From NCBI RefSeq assembly GCF_014851395.1, contig NW_024040707.1, positions 9,956,187 through 10,020,186 on the forward strand: a stretch of 64,000 nucleotides of DNA, in the 5' to 3' direction. Origin of the DNA: Micropterus salmoides (Eukaryota > Chordata > Actinopteri > Centrarchiformes > Centrarchidae). Both the position numbers and the translations under genes were made by a program. The notes beneath the pieces were generated by a model. The model had not been told where the DNA came from. It saw nothing but the letters and a program-made list of their open reading frames with translations, and made no database searches. Position 1 is the first letter of the stretch, and every line of letters starts with the position of its first letter. Of the stretch, positions 1 to 13,723 are shown one piece after another.

Positions 1-2
1 GC

Positions 3-140
3 CTTTTGAATTATGACCTATCGTACACGTTCTACCCCCGCCGCACTCCTCTGCAGCACGAGGCTCCTCTGTGGATGGACCAGCTTTGCACAGGCTGCAG
101 GAAGACACCTTTTCTGGAGGAGATGTCTCACATACGATGA
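3..140 (+). CDS. Last coding exon of an unidentified upstream gene (partial)
   Basis: The third frame is open from the window edge for 45 codons and ends in TGA at 138-140. The peptide contains YDLSYTFYPRRTPLQHEAP, then LWMDQLCTGCRKTPF, and ends EEMSHIR. Its composition (Trp, Tyr, Cys, His, no low complexity) is protein-like, and the other two plus frames stop within 15 bases. The 5' splice boundary lies outside the window. A plausible 3' UTR and AATAAA follow, as expected for a terminal exon. I do not recognise the family; the C-x-x-C pair could be structural, but that is inference. The gene is in the same orientation as RAP1GAP, about 13 kb upstream of its first coding exon. Confidence 0.6.
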   Translation, partial: LLNYDLSYTFYPRRTPLQHEAPLWMDQLCTGCRKTPFLEEMSHIR

Positions 141-495
141 GAGCTGTATTCTCTTTGGTGACTGTTAGGATTTCATATTAGGCCTGGTGAATACTTGAGA
201 TTGCCTGAGGATTTCTGTCATATAGCAGTGTTTATTTTTAGCCAAGAAGGTGCCGCACAACTCTCTCCACAGGATGAAGCATTCCTGTTCTACACAGTGA
301 CCCACTTCCCCAATGAATTCGCTAGAGGGTGCTGTAGATTTAGCTGCTGTCCAGGGAGTGTGTGATTCAGTTAAACATGTTGTGGTACAAAATTGACAGA
401 CACTCCGGTTGTTGCCTGAATCGAAGTGAAATGGAAATGCTGAACAATAATGAGCTACTATCGCACAATTTAAATAAATAAATAAGTAAAATCTT
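141..495 (+). other. 3' UTR and poly(A) signal of the upstream gene
   Basis: Non-coding sequence follows the TGA at 138-140. A canonical AATAAA lies at 473-478 within an A/T-rich stretch. A second AATAAA at 1134-1139 could serve a longer transcript. The boundary is inferred from the signal only. Confidence 0.45.
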
Positions 496-881
496 ATATC
501 ATAATTATGTGTTGATGTCTCATTAAACTCTTACACTGTACTCATCACATTTTAATGTAATAATAGGAGAGTTAATGTGAAGCAAGTTACCTTTAAGATT
601 ACTGAATTATGTACAGCCTAGTATTGAGGCTAATCTTAATTATTAAATACATGTAGTGAGTCGTGCCCCATCCTCATTCACTGTTAAATTGTCTTCCATT
701 TATTTGATTGGTCGTTTGGTTGCTAGGCAGCGCAGCATCCATTCAACCCCACTGTACTCAGCATCTCAGACTCATTCATGTCCAGACGCCTGCCTGAAGA
801 CACAGCAAAGGTACTGGAGGCTACTCCCTGCACTCTATAACCGTGTTTGGCAAAACGTTCGTATTGAGTTGTTATGTGTTG

Positions 882-883
<2 letters not shown>

Positions 884-919
<36 letters not shown>
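884..919. repeat. (TG)n microsatellite
   Basis: Uninterrupted GT/TG dinucleotides over 36 bases. They also create the poly-Val/Cys tail of an overlapping open frame, which should be ignored. Confidence 0.95.
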
Positions 920-921
<2 letters not shown>

Positions 922-2410
922 ACAGTAGTTGCGACTGAATTGAAATAGCTGGAAGAACGAGTTAAGCGTATTGGTCAAGTTTTGTAGGGCTGTCCCGCGC
1001 AGGAATTATTGGTGTGGCTGCTACTTAGCATTGTTGTAGGTTGTGGCCAGTATCGTTACACGGATGATTGTTGTTTGTGATTAAAACACATAGGCTACTG
1101 TAGGCTGTTGCTTACGGTGTGCGGGAAATTATTAATAAAGACGCATGAAATGATTTATTCATTGTTGCCTTCCATTTTCGTGCATGTTGTTTTAACTCAG
1201 TAAGTATGAGATCCAAAAGTTTGGTTTCAAGAGAGACGCCCTTACTATAAAGTTAGACTCGCATATCGTTTGCTGACATCAATGTCGATTGGGAAGTGGG
1301 ATTTGTCTTTAAACGCTTAGCCCATGACATGGTTTATTTTTTTAAGATAAAACAGTGTTTCTAATATTTCCTGAGGAGAAAAACCTTTTCAATTTGGCTA
1401 GCATATTGGGATAATGTAGTGTCTGTCAGATGCCACTGCAGATGTATCACATGTGGGCATTTGTTCACCCCACTTTATCAATCCTAAATGTATTCAATTG
1501 CACCCTAAAGTTTTGCTGGGTAATGATTTACTGTTTTTGTCTCCATATTAGTCACATCTTGACAAAGCGGTCTTTGAGATGTTGAAGTTAACTGTTCTAA
1601 TTTGTAATTGGAAATTCATAAATAGGACTCTTTTTCCCCCCTGAAAATGATAGGATTTTTCAAATATGGACACTCATTTGATTAAATACATTAAAGAGCC
1701 AACAGAATGTAAAGTATTAAATGATTAAATACATTATTAACATAATGTAATTTCATAATTGTTATGTCAAAACACCCCTTTTTCTGTTTTGAGTGTATAA
1801 TGGTATTTTTTGCCTTCCCGCAGCTATGCTTTTTATTTAGGATTGATTGCATTTCTTTGTCACACCATTTGACATTCAGTGATTGACTGCACTTCAGCAC
1901 TCCTGTTCAGGGTTTATAGATTTATGTGACATTTGATGACAGAATGACATTTTCTCTCAATTTGCTACGACTCCCTGTTTCCCCAGCAAAGCCCACAGAG
2001 TGTGTGTTGTTTGGCCCTCCTAGACTGCAGAAATGCTAGAATACAGGTCTCACCCATCTGATGTTTTGTTCCATTGTGGACTGTAAAAATTGATTTATTC
2101 ACTGAAAAAGCAATGCGAGGCAATAACAGTATTACATTACCATGAAGGAGTATAGTATTTTAGGTTTTGTAATGAAACTACTTGAGGAAAAGTGAAGATT
2201 CAAAGAATCATCTGATATGAGTTTTCTTACAGTAGAAATTAGATCCATCTCATTTATTGACAATACTGTGTGTCTACGGTTATTGAGAGGTATGGTTCCA
2301 TTGTGTTTATTAATGAGAAAAGGTCAGAAAGAGAGAGGCTATCAGTCCATTTTATGTGTTACAGTATATCTCTTGAAGTTCAATTTTAGTATTAGAGGGA
2401 TTTTCCTGAT

Positions 2411-2459
2411 TCCATCCATCCATCCATCGTCAACTGCTTACCCTGCGTACAGGGTCGCG
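2411..2459 (-). mobile_element. 49-bp 5'-truncated retroelement tail with 14-bp target site duplication
   Basis: The insert is flanked by a perfect direct repeat, GGGATTTTCCTGAT, at 2397-2410 and 2460-2473. Read on the minus strand it starts CGCGACCCTGTAC, continues GCAGTTGACGATGG and ends in ATGG repeats. This matches the 3' tail of a common fish non-LTR/SINE family. A longer copy of the same tail lies at 26106-26199. The exact duplication marks it as a complete, extremely 5'-truncated insertion rather than a fragment of something larger. Confidence 0.85.
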
Positions 2460-3579
2460 GGGATTTTCCTGATACCAACATTCTTTTCTTTAAACTCTGA
2501 TACCCAGTGCCAATACTGGTATCAGGGCATATTAATTTTTGGTGGCTGGTGATTATTTAACATAGTTTTGAGTTTAAACACACCTTAAAGTCAAGTGCTA
2601 GGAGACGTGTCTTTCCTGTCATTATTGAATGGTTCGTGTCATCTTTAGCGGTGCATCTGTGTATTTTCAGGGCTGTTTCAGTTCATGGGCGCCTGCCTTC
2701 AGTGAATAAGCCTGCAAAAGGACCAACTTTAAATGTATTAATGTATTCGGCATGAAAGCAAGAAAGCCTAAAGCCTCAATTTACTGAGAAGCATTTGAGT
2801 AGAACAACAATTCCTCTTTTTATTATAAACCTCAATATACATTTGCTTCAACTGATAGAGAAACTTGTCCCTAAAATTTGAAGATTTCACAGATTTCTGT
2901 TTTCTAAAATCAGCCCCTCCCTTGCCACAGAGGTTTACCCATTCTTGCAATGCTTAATGCTTCAGTGCATCCATCCTGGATTTTTTTAGCTACATTTGCA
3001 GTTCCATTGCTTCATCCTTTTCCTTTTATCTTTCTATCCCTCCACTTTTCCCCTTTCCATCCGACTCCTTCATTTTCTCACCTCTAAATCTCTCCATTCC
3101 TTTCCACATACAACCCTCCCATCCTTCATATCTTTATGCTTCCAGTTGGATGCCTCTGTGTCTGTCACTGTGCCGTGTACTCTCAGAGGTTTGTGTGCTC
3201 TGGCAGCCAGTCCCTCCACACAGCAGCCTCTTCTATTATTAAATGTAACAGGACCTTTACTTTCACAGCTGAGCAATGTTAGGATCTCTGCTCAGTGTAG
3301 GAAGATTTCTCTGTTGAAGATGATATTCCTATATCCCCATTGAATCTAAAACAATAGAAGTCCCACAGAGAAGACAGAGACTTACATGTTTTTTTTAATT
3401 ATTCTTGTTCTTCTGCAAAAGCATTATAAAACCACAACATCTTTGCGAATTCATGAGGTTTGTATTCCTTTTGGCCAACCAATAAAGGAAAAGCAGATGG
3501 GCCCGGCTTGCTGGAATTGGAAACCTTAGTTTCAGCTATAACACACAGAGTTTGAGAGGTTGAGCAGTGGCGAGAGGCC

Positions 3580-3705
3580 TCAAGGCAGCAATTAATTGGC
3601 CCCCGCCAATGTCCTGAAGCAGGCAGTTTGAATTCACTGTTGTGTAATCATTAATCAGATCTCACATAATAAGCAATTAGTCTGTAATGAATAAGGTTAA
3701 ATCAC
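3580..3705. promoter_or_regulatory. Possible conserved non-coding (enhancer-like) block
   Basis: This stretch is dense in homeodomain-type cores (ATTAAT, TAATCATTAAT, CAATTAG) in otherwise complex, non-repetitive sequence with no open frame. That resembles vertebrate developmental enhancers, but without cross-species alignment it is only a candidate. Confidence 0.15.
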
Positions 3706-6700
3706 TGTTTGCTCAAATTTATTTTGTCTTTAGGGTGATATTCAATTCATATCATGTCACACGCATAGGATAACTGATTGATGTGTATTATTTATATTAG
3801 TATTAATCAGATATACAGTATGAATTTTACAATGGGAGGTGAAAATGCTAAATGAGATAAATCTTTAATTATGGACCTTCATTTGCAACAGTGACAACTG
3901 CATTTTACCACATATTTGCACAAGATTCCAAAGTCTACACCTATTGCAATTAATCGTCCATCTAAGGACTTAAAAGCAAAAATACACTAAATGGTGTAAA
4001 TGGTAAAACAAAATGAATTAGAACTACTATGATTGACGTAATATGATGTGAACTATAAACAAATTGTGGCATGTTCATATAAATAAATATAGCAATGTTT
4101 ACTATAAATGTTCCAGCAGCGTACAAACTGCACATTCAACATATTAAAAGACTGCTGGGAGTTCAGTCGGAGGGTCGGGTGTGTTACGCTATTGGTGGCC
4201 ATGTATAATGTATGATGTATAATAAGAATATGGCACGGCGCTCAGCCTTGCTTCCAATTTTTCCCATTGGCCACTCGCAGCGATAAATTCCCCTGCTGCC
4301 CATAATGCATTTTCTCAATAAGCACCATTATGAAGGAGACATCTAAAACTGTAAACCTGGACACAACCTAAAAACAAGGCAAATTGTGACTCTTATTGTG
4401 ATATTTTGATCCATGGAGGTTCTTATTTGTAAAAATTTACTTTTTAAATTTCCAGAAAAGTGACTTAAAAATCTATGACGTCATCACAATGTAAAATGGG
4501 CTGAGCAGAAACACGCAGACGAGGCCAGCGGGACAAACATTACTACACATATTCAGTGGGCTTTCTACCCCAAAAGTAAACCTGGAAGCTGTAAACTTTT
4601 TTTGGTGTACGCACCAGGCGAGCAATTCTTATTAGATGAATAGGCGCCATATTTGGGTCTGGTATCCACTTCTAATAATACATCCATGGTGGCAGCTAAT
4701 GTAGCTTGAAGCCGCTAGCCAACAAGCAGAGATGATGAGCGGGCTTTAGATGTATGTTTGGCTCACTTCTTTCAAACTCCACAACCTCAGACTTTTCACA
4801 GCTCCCTCAGGAACAGCAAAAGGCTTTTTGCAACTTGTTTTCACATGTTCACAGAAGTACTTCCCAAGACCTGTAAACAGAAATAGATATGTAAAATAGG
4901 CGGAGTTCCCCTTTAAGCCTGTTTCAAAGAACAATAGTTGGTCTGAGCTTCAGTTCTGCAATATGCTAATAAATTTTGTATAATCTTTCCAGACCTTCAC
5001 TACTGCTGTTTTTTCTGATTAAAGCATTATGGTGGCTGCACTGTGCTGAAATGCTGCAACAAGGCTGGTAACAGACAAGACCATATTTCTTTTTCGTGTC
5101 ACTTCGCTAGATTCCTCTGTTCTTGTGACCTTAAAGTATAATTGATTACTTCCAAGGCTTTTCATGGGCTAGTCCATAACAATCTATCTTAATTCCTGGT
5201 GTACTGCATGAGCTGGGTTTTTTAACCAAATCATACATACAATTATCCAGCATATACGGACAATATTATCGTTTAAATCACTTACTTTTATTACTTAATT
5301 GTATTAGTCTATATTATCTCTTCTTTACTGTACTCTTTAGTCCATCTCTGCTCTTTCCAGTTGCTTTATGACTTGGCCCTTTAGCTGATTTTTGTCTGTT
5401 TTATTCACTTAAGCATATTATACACACAGCCTCAATTCTATATTAAAGACCCTCAGATTCCACACAAGCGTTGCCAGATTTCACATGGATTATTTATATG
5501 CTGGTTTATGTGAGGCCACTGGCTGCTCCTGAGACCACTCTTTCATCATCGCACATATAGGATGCCTCTGTGGCACTGTGTCAAATATGCAAGCCTGTGA
5601 AGATGCACTCTTTAGCGGTGCAATTTACTCTCTCCTGCGCTCTTCCCCTCTCATGCTATATAGTTGACGTCTAATATGTTATTGAACCCTTTTGTAAATT
5701 ACAGCCCTGTCTGTGATGTCTGAAATACAAACCTGTGCTGCAATTAACATAGCCAGTGGGTCAGGGATGAGAAGCTGCAAATGAAGGCTTATGTTCATGT
5801 TGTTGTGAAGATGGGGGAACCTGACTGATGGGAACATGGAGAGAAAAGGGTTTGTGATTGGACAGCAGTGGTATGTTATTAGCGACTAGATTCTGCTCAT
5901 TATTTCCTTTTTCCAAAATCAAACATTTGCCCGCTTCTCCTCCTATATTAAAAGTAACTGTGTTGTTTTCTTATGTGAGATGTTAATTACAGAGCTGTCC
6001 ATGGACTTTTGCAGGCACAACAAAACAAACAATATATAAAGCCTCATGTTGATACCTAAAAGTTTTTAGTTTTTGTTTTTTTTTAGAAATTGGATACATA
6101 ATTTTCCACCCTGCTGAATTATTCATCTGCAGACTGCATTTGTGTGCATTCAATACTCAGGGGAGGACGTCAACTGGACCAGTGCAAACAGCTTATTAGA
6201 GCGAAAGTGTACTGTCTCTTTGATGGGCTTTGAATGAGTCACCCACTCTCTGTATCTGTGATGTTTCTATATTTGTTCTCAATATTCATCACAAGTTGCC
6301 TCTGTATTTCTGCCCATTCAGTAGCCTAAACCTACCTAAATTAAGGTCTTGAACTTGCATTACAGTGCGTATAGGCATAATCACTGAGTTTTGACTAAGT
6401 CTGAGTTTTATTTGAATTGGTTTATATATCTTAGATCCACACTCTTCGATGTCAGACTTATTAACATTCATAAAAGTCTCTTGCCATAGGTGTAGTATCT
6501 TAAGCCTGTGGCTATTTGATTTTGTTTTTTATTTACTTCTCTTGGGGGGCAATTCTTGTATGTCCTCATCAGCTTCATCTTCCTTGATTGGGTTGATTAA
6601 AGAAACACTCTTCCTGAAAAAGGACCATTTTTCATGAAAAGATCTTTTCAATATGTTGTATCTCTTCACTTCTACCAACACAGCAATCCCTCAATTAGGT

Positions 6701-9700
6701 TTTAATTAGTACCACTATACAATCATTGTGAGTCTATTTTATGATGTGTGTAAGTTAAAAGCAAGGGAAGTATTTAGATAAAAATAATCAGTGCACTATA
6801 ATATTTAATGCCAACATTTTAAAACCCCAGGTAGGTGAGTAGTGTAAAAGTAGACACAGAGCGCTGCTGTGTTACTGCAGTACAGGGTTTGTATGAACAG
6901 GGCTGACATGATATCTGGCTATCGATTTATCCTCCTGGTTGGCTCTGTTTAGCCCTCGTCTCTCCTCCCTTGTTTCAAAGCAGCAAAAGATACAGTCTTT
7001 CACATAAAGTCATTACAAATGGATAGATGACTGATAGCGTAATCAGCGTAAATAATACAAACCTTAGCTATTTTCAGATGCTGGTATTTAATTACTTACA
7101 AGTCTTTTTTATATGAAAAGTATTAGATTGCAGCTTTTCATCAGGAACCAAACTGCTAAATTACACCAACTCTGTTTTGAACATAGAAAATGATTTATGG
7201 TTTCAAAACAAAGGGTTCTATAATTACCTGTAGCTCTTAAGGCATGTTACCGTAGGGCATTCTACAACTTACTGCAATTTAGCATTGAGTTACAATCTGG
7301 ATCAAATGGCTCATCTTTTTGAGTTCATATGAATATTCATGAATCTACACAAAAGGTTATTCTCAATTAAGCATTCATTCAACATAAGTAAAACAAACAC
7401 TATGTGCTGTTCCTCTCTATAATGATTTCATATTGTTTCTTTCTTGCACCACTGACCTGTATAGCAGATGTAGGACAGATACAGATACTAAGTTATGTGT
7501 TTTTATGCAGAAACATGGCCTTAGAAACTGCCATGATGACAAACTTGCAAGGTAGCTTGTAATACACGGTATTGCAGATACGGAATAGCTTGGTTATTAT
7601 GTTATTAATATAATACTTTACCAAACTTGTAATTTTACTATCAGTCCTTTTTAATAATTAATTATTTTAAGGAAGTAAAATAGAATAAACATTTAATGAT
7701 GTGAACATCAGCTTTTCCTTACTTTTCTTGTTATTGTAGGAGTTGATCAGCAACTGCTTAAGTTGTTAAGCAAATTATAAAACAGTTGAATTTATCCTGG
7801 AATAAATGATGTTCCTCTTGACAGTATAATATGGTTTACATCAAGTGCCCAAGAGAGGGCACTGTTACTCTGCATTTCCATGACCATCACTGACAATTCA
7901 GTAATAAATGCACACACGAAGAATTTTACACTTCAAGACACTCACACCATAAAAATACTTACTTTCTTATTGACCTTTCCAGTGCAGATGTTTCTGCAAT
8001 CCACTAACAGTTAATAGTGGATTGGTCAAAGGTGCAATATTGGTTAGTGGAAATATAAGCTTTCAAATGTACTTTTCCCAATGTGAGTTGAAAGCAAAGG
8101 GATTTAGGTTTTTTGGCATTTCTCCACCAGCTAAGGGACTTAAAGTTGAGTCCGTCTCTGCTGTGGCGGGTTGTCTATTGATCACCTGGTATGAAGACAA
8201 AGTTCCTTCTCAGTTGCAGAGAACTATTCATCACGAGCTGCCTGGAACACAGCGGAGAGATAGCATGGCACTGAGGATCCATTATAACTCAAATAGATCT
8301 TTCAGAGCAAAGATCAATGAAAACATGCCCCGTAGCTGTTTCCCCATATCCTGCATCGGATCATAATTGTCTGAACAAGATGCATTGCTATGATTCATTG
8401 ATTGTGAGGCCAATACTTGAAAGAAGTCCCTATTAAGTCCCTGTTATTATTAAGTGATTGGTAACCCCTTAGATAAAGATGATGCCATATGTAATTCAAT
8501 ATAGGCATTAGATGAAAACAAAAACATGCATAATCACTCTCTTGCCATCGACTGATTATAGCCTCTCTCTATAGTCTCTCACCAGTGGAATATAAGGAAT
8601 GGGAACAATATAGGGAACTAATTATTGCATTCAAACCTCAACAGAGTGGAACGTAAAGTGGATAGGTCTCATTCATTTCAAGCACATTTCAACAACACCT
8701 CTTTTCTTCTGCCTGGTCCGCCATAATATCCTGGCCCTCTAATGAGAGGCCATGAAAGGCCACAGTGTTTGCTTGAGGATGTTTGTAGCGGGACATGTGA
8801 CCTCATTGGGACGAGGATGGTTCAGTGGGCTCGCTCCCCTCCTCCCAGTCAGTCAACCCGTACTGTAACTTTTTTTCAGCTGTGTTATTTTCAGACATCT
8901 GCTGGAGGAGTCTACTCTTTAAATGTGTATCCAAAACTGATGTAGATGAACAAAGAAGAAGTGAGAAGGAGGGCTGATTTAAAGAGCAAAAATGATTACA
9001 GATGCCTTCAATTCCTTAGAAGTGACAATGAAGTGACGTTAAGTGAAAAAGTAGATCCTACTCTGTTCCATGTGACTTGATGAGGAAATTTGAACCATCC
9101 AAAACTAACAAATAGCTACAGTTTTAAATTATTACATCTGCCATGGCTTCAGCCATGCACTCTTACACTCAGTCAGCTACTGAAATTTCAAATGTGTAAT
9201 GGAAATGAAATGCTCACACAGAGATAAGGCTCAGCTTATTTCCTCATGCTTCAAAGCACAATTACCCTTTGAATATTCACTCCCTTCAAATATTTGTATA
9301 CCCCTTCCCCTGCAAACTCACCCTCTTCAAATATCAGAGTGTATGTGTACCTCTTGTTCAGTCAAATATCGGAAAAATATTTAGAATATATACATTGGCC
9401 ATAGGGCGTGTGTTCATGACGACACAGTAAAAATATTGTGGAATGATTAACCTCGTTCTTAAAGGGGCTGTTCACTAGCTCAGCATCTACCTTTTTCGAG
9501 TAGAGGTCCTCTCCAAATAAAAATGTTGACTGCCTGGCCTTCTCACCCCGAATATTGATAATTATAAGAACCTAGGTAAAAATAATTGCAAATTTGAAAG
9601 TATGCCTTTGAAAGTTTGGGTGTTCACTTTGATAGTGGTAGGAGCCTGGAGGAACATAGAACAAAATGAGTTCAGTCAGAAACACTTACGTCAAGGAATT

Positions 9701-10739
9701 GACCATAAATAGCAAATGGTTATACAGTTATATTTGGTGGAAAATGTTCTGCTGTTTGAGGGAGCTCTCAGTGCTAGGAGAGCTAATCCCCAAAACAAAA
9801 TTAGTGCTCCCCGCTTAATAAGTATGAGCAAGGAACTGTGATCCACCATCCCGAATCCAAGCAACAAGCATCTGCAATTTCCCTTAAATGCTAGCAAAGC
9901 CCTTTTCATCTGAAATGATGCTCACACAACATCCTGGCTAACTTCAGATGAGCATGCTGATTCAAGGGAGATATTCTTAACTAAATGTACCTAATCTATG
10001 TGAAGCAACAGCATGCTGTGATTTCCCCTGATTGCCAGTAAGTCCTTCTCATCTGTGATGTAGCTCAATAATATTGTGTACTCTTAGATGAACATGTGGC
10101 AAGATCCTAATAATATCGTGATAAAAGGGGAACATTATGCAGATCAGCCAATACTAGAGTGACTTCAGCTCTGCCTGAACTAACATTATGCTTCCTTTTA
10201 TTCATGTTTTTATAATCTAATTTAAATATTCAAACAAATCAGAGCAACTCTAATTTAGTAACTAAGATTATTGTAATGTCATGTTTATCTGCCACAGTTT
10301 TTAATCATACAGAGCTCTGCTGCTAGGCTACTCACCAAAACAAAAGCATTTTTTCAATTTTACCCCAATCCTGGCTTTGTTGCCCTGGCTGTCACGCTCT
10401 GTTAGATTACAGAAAAAAGCCTCTGACAATTTTAACAAATCACCAACTGTCATCAGAGATCAAATGAAGAGATTGCAGAAATTACAGATTCACAGAAATT
10501 TCTGCCAAAACTGTTCTAATGTTGGCAGAAAACTTTGTGTTCATGTGGGACTCCTATAGTCATAGTTAAAAGGTAATTTAGAAAACAAATGTTTAGGGCC
10601 TTTAAAGTGATATTAATTACAAATATTATTTGGGGACAAATAATACCCTGTTCTCAGATCCCCTCAAGTCGACTACTTTGGATCTTATGTTTTCCAGATT
10701 CCAGGTTATAAACGAAGGATTATCACTGTTTTGATGTAC

Positions 10740-10835
10740 TGGTTCACTAAAGTGAGCCAATGACCAGTACTTGGAAAGCACTTTGTGCACCTTCCTTAAA
10801 AGGTGCTAAATAAATAAAATTACATTATTATTATG
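10740..10835 (+). mobile_element. Degraded L2-like LINE 3' tail
   Basis: The segment has the layout typical of fish L2-type 3' ends: an 'aaagcactttg' stem region, then 'aaaaggtgctaaataaataaaat', ending in ATT repeats. Sequence from about 10300 (around 'agagctctgctgctaggctactcac') may be the decayed end of the reverse transcriptase region of the same element. No frame survives. Confidence 0.5.
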
Positions 10836-12144
10836 TGCCGTGCTTTTTAACCAGATAAGGGCTAGGAGAGTATGTCATGAGAATATATTAGAGTAAGCAT
10901 AGAGCACAAATATTACTTTTTTTTATTGTTTTCTATTGGAGTAATGGTTTTGTTGAGCCAGCAGAGCTGTACATTGCCTTGAACCTCATGTTGCTTTGTA
11001 GTAGAGTTGATTAATTAATGTCTGTCCAGCCTCAAACACAATAAACCCCTACCCTACATTTTATTTATCTTTAAAAAAACTGAAATGATAAATTACAATG
11101 CACCTCCTTAACAAAGGCCTTTGCACAAGCTGTCTATTTAATCAGCGTCTGCTCCTCAGTAGACCAGCACAATGCTCATTTATTCCACTGGAGCAAATTT
11201 CCTGCCCCATGAAAGCCAAGCTCAGGACGAAGGAATGATCCTCTGCTCCGTCCACTCCTAATCGTATACCACACAACAACACTGCCTCCACAGCTGCCCT
11301 ACTGCAGCTGCCCTTTCCACACTGGAAATCTTGGAGTTCTTGGGACAATAACTAGTCCTACCCATTCACAGATTCAAATGTGAGGAGACATCCCACATCT
11401 GTTTACACCTGTAGCAATAATAAAATTTTAGGATTATGAATTTAATTATGGTGCTGTTTATTCTGATTGATATTGTTGTTCAGCCATACATACAACAGTT
11501 TGTTGTTTTGTGTTTTGTTGTCTGAGTTGGTGTTTTGTTAGTGTTGAGGTATCAGTATTTTCTGTGAGTTTGACGACATAGTTATCTGGGAGGGATCTCC
11601 ATTACTTTTGTCCTCTTGAGAGTTTTCCTGCCCATCCACTTCCTTTAAGACAAAAGTGGAGCCAGAGCTGCTCAAAGGACTGGGCTTTGTCCCTGAGGTG
11701 ATGTGATTAAAGGCCCCTGTCTGGGCTGTACCCATTCAAATGCCTCACACACGCCAAAGCTGCTTTAGTTAATTGAATTGTCAGGAAAGCAGACAGGACT
11801 GAAGGTAGAACCAAGAGTGATGCGCTGAATCAATAGAGTGTGTGGCACTTAAATGAAGCTGGGCATTGGCTGTCACAAGGCTGGATATCTGGCTGTGTGT
11901 TGGGATCAAGACTGGGGTTTCTGACTGTTTCAGCTGATTAAAAATAACTGAGAGTATGGTTTGGTTAAAGATTTGTTTTCATGTTGGATAAGATGTAAAC
12001 AGTTTTGTTGTTTAAAACATGTTCACAATCATTAAAAATTTTAAATTTCACATAGCTGAAGTAAAATTCTTTATCAGCCCCCTTGTTAATGTGATTTTTT
12101 ACAAGATTTTATGACCTTTTTGGCAGCGCTGTGGGGCTATACTG

Positions 12145-12230
12145 AGGCAAACCGTCATGGTGATCCACCCTATAGTTTCGGAGATTTTTCAGTCTGGACC
12201 CAAATAGTGGAATGACTGACAGACATACAT
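12145..12230 (-). repeat. MITE-family fragment (copy 1, minus orientation)
   Basis: On the minus strand it reads GTCTGTCAGTCATTCCACTA then GGTCCAGACTGAAAAATCTC. This matches the start of the family also found at 18729-18852 and, in part, 28905-29355 ('ccactttgatccagactgaaatatct' type). I know this as an abundant percomorph dispersed repeat. It is a truncated copy. Confidence 0.6.
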
Positions 12231-13399
12231 TGAAATCCCTTGGCCAATGGCTTAAAAGTGAATTGTCAAGAATGTCAATCAAATCAATGATTGCTATAAT
12301 CAATGAAGCCAAAGATCTGTCTGGTCAGATAAGTTATCTCATGGCCAAGAGACAAAGTGAGGTCCATTACCGAAAGTCAGCCAAGGACTGTGATGCTGTG
12401 GTGAAATGTTTTAAGAAAATTGCACTGTCAAAGGAAAATGGTGATGTAATTGTGAAGAGATGATGTAATTGTCTATCAGCATGATTGTGCATGTTTGTTA
12501 GGCACGTTGATTAATTAAGTGCTCGTCTGCTCAGTTTGCTATGAGTGCTTTTCAGTTAATGTGATGAAGACATCATTGGTCCTGGGGGGAGATTAAGGTC
12601 CTGGACTGGCGAGATTTGATTTATTGATAATTTAGGATGAAATTAACTTTTGTCAACTAAAAACGTTGCTTTTCCTGTCTTACACAGCTGAATCTGTCCT
12701 GCTAACACTGACCATGAAAACAGTTTTCATCCAACATGGTGCAAATGATCTGGTGAATGTCTATCACATAGCTGGCTGGTGTTGTAGACAGCAATCCTTC
12801 TTTATTCAATAATCCATGGCATTCATGCATTGTTGTCACTGCTGCCAATTTATCAGACTCAACAGCCTACTGAAGGAGATCCTCTATGTCCAGACATATA
12901 CTCAGTTTAATCAATGTGGCTAATATTAATGCAGGATAACTCTGTGTTACATTTACCCTCCTTTTCTGTGCATACAAGAGGTTTGGTTTTGATTGGTTTA
13001 CAAAGAAAGAATTAGGAGGGAGATGAATGAGCAGATTAGAAACTTATTTAGAGGTAATTTACCTACAGCAGGAGTGGAGCAGTTCACCCAGGGCAAGGCC
13101 CTGTGATTAAGACATTTGTGAAGAATGATGAACTCTTTGTCTGATGTCTGCAGCTTGATTGACCAGCTGTCTTCCAGTGACAAAGAGAGTGAGATCTACT
13201 GTTGCAAAACTTGTTCTCAGCAAACTTTTGCAATGCCAAGAACTCTGTGTTTTGCCTGTTGCTATTTTCTTTTAGAAATGATCAAGTAACCAATCATTTA
13301 CTTTGTGATATATCAGTACTTTGTGGTTTCAGATATTACAGTACATTTTTAATTTAAAAAACACCTGCCAATGTGTTCCCTGTGATCATGATGCATGAC

Positions 13400-13723
13400 A
13401 GAGAGGATGAAGTCTGAATGTGAGAAAGGCTGCCACCACACTCCTAGTTCCCTGGGAGACTGACATGGTCAGCAGCCCTCACTCCAGCACCCTCCCCCTT
13501 TCTCCCTCATCCTCTTGCCATTTCTTCCCCCTGTTTGTGAAGGAGGCGTGCAAGCAAAGGAAGAGGCAGGGCACGTTAGCTGAGGCTGTGGGAGTGGAAC
13601 TCAGACGGCAGGCAAAGCATACAAACACACACACCCACACACATGCTCAGTCAGCGTAAGTGACACAAGTGCTAGCTCCATTCAGCATTGAGTTGACTGA
13701 CTCACTGCTATCCATTAGCCGGC
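13400..13723 (+). promoter_or_regulatory. rap1gap: Putative RAP1GAP promoter / 5' UTR
   Basis: This is the 300 bases upstream of the first coding ATG. It is relatively G+C-rich, includes a short (CA)n run near 13625 and shows no obvious TATA box. A good donor-like CAGC/GTAAGT lies near 13656 and an acceptor-like CCATTAG near 13718, so a tiny 5' UTR intron is conceivable but unlikely. The transcription start cannot be placed from sequence. Confidence 0.3.

Larger units (their letters stand above)
496..13400. other. Intergenic / 5' flanking region without a supported gene
   Basis: I see no splice-linked coding exons on either strand. Open frames here (for example 656-928, 2217-2552, 2996-3343, 8022-8366) lack recognisable motifs or sit in low-complexity DNA. 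The region holds a (TG)n tract, a tiny retroelement tail at 2411-2459, a degraded LINE tail near 10.8 kb and a minus-strand MITE fragment near 12.2 kb. Between 4.4 and 4.95 kb is possibly repetitive sequence, but I could not define its ends. Distal enhancers or non-coding first exons of RAP1GAP could lie here but cannot be shown from sequence alone. Confidence 0.5.

Noticed and set aside
656..928. 90-codon frame ending in a Cys/Val repeat
   Set aside because: The end is translation of a (TG)n microsatellite; no family resemblance and no splice context.
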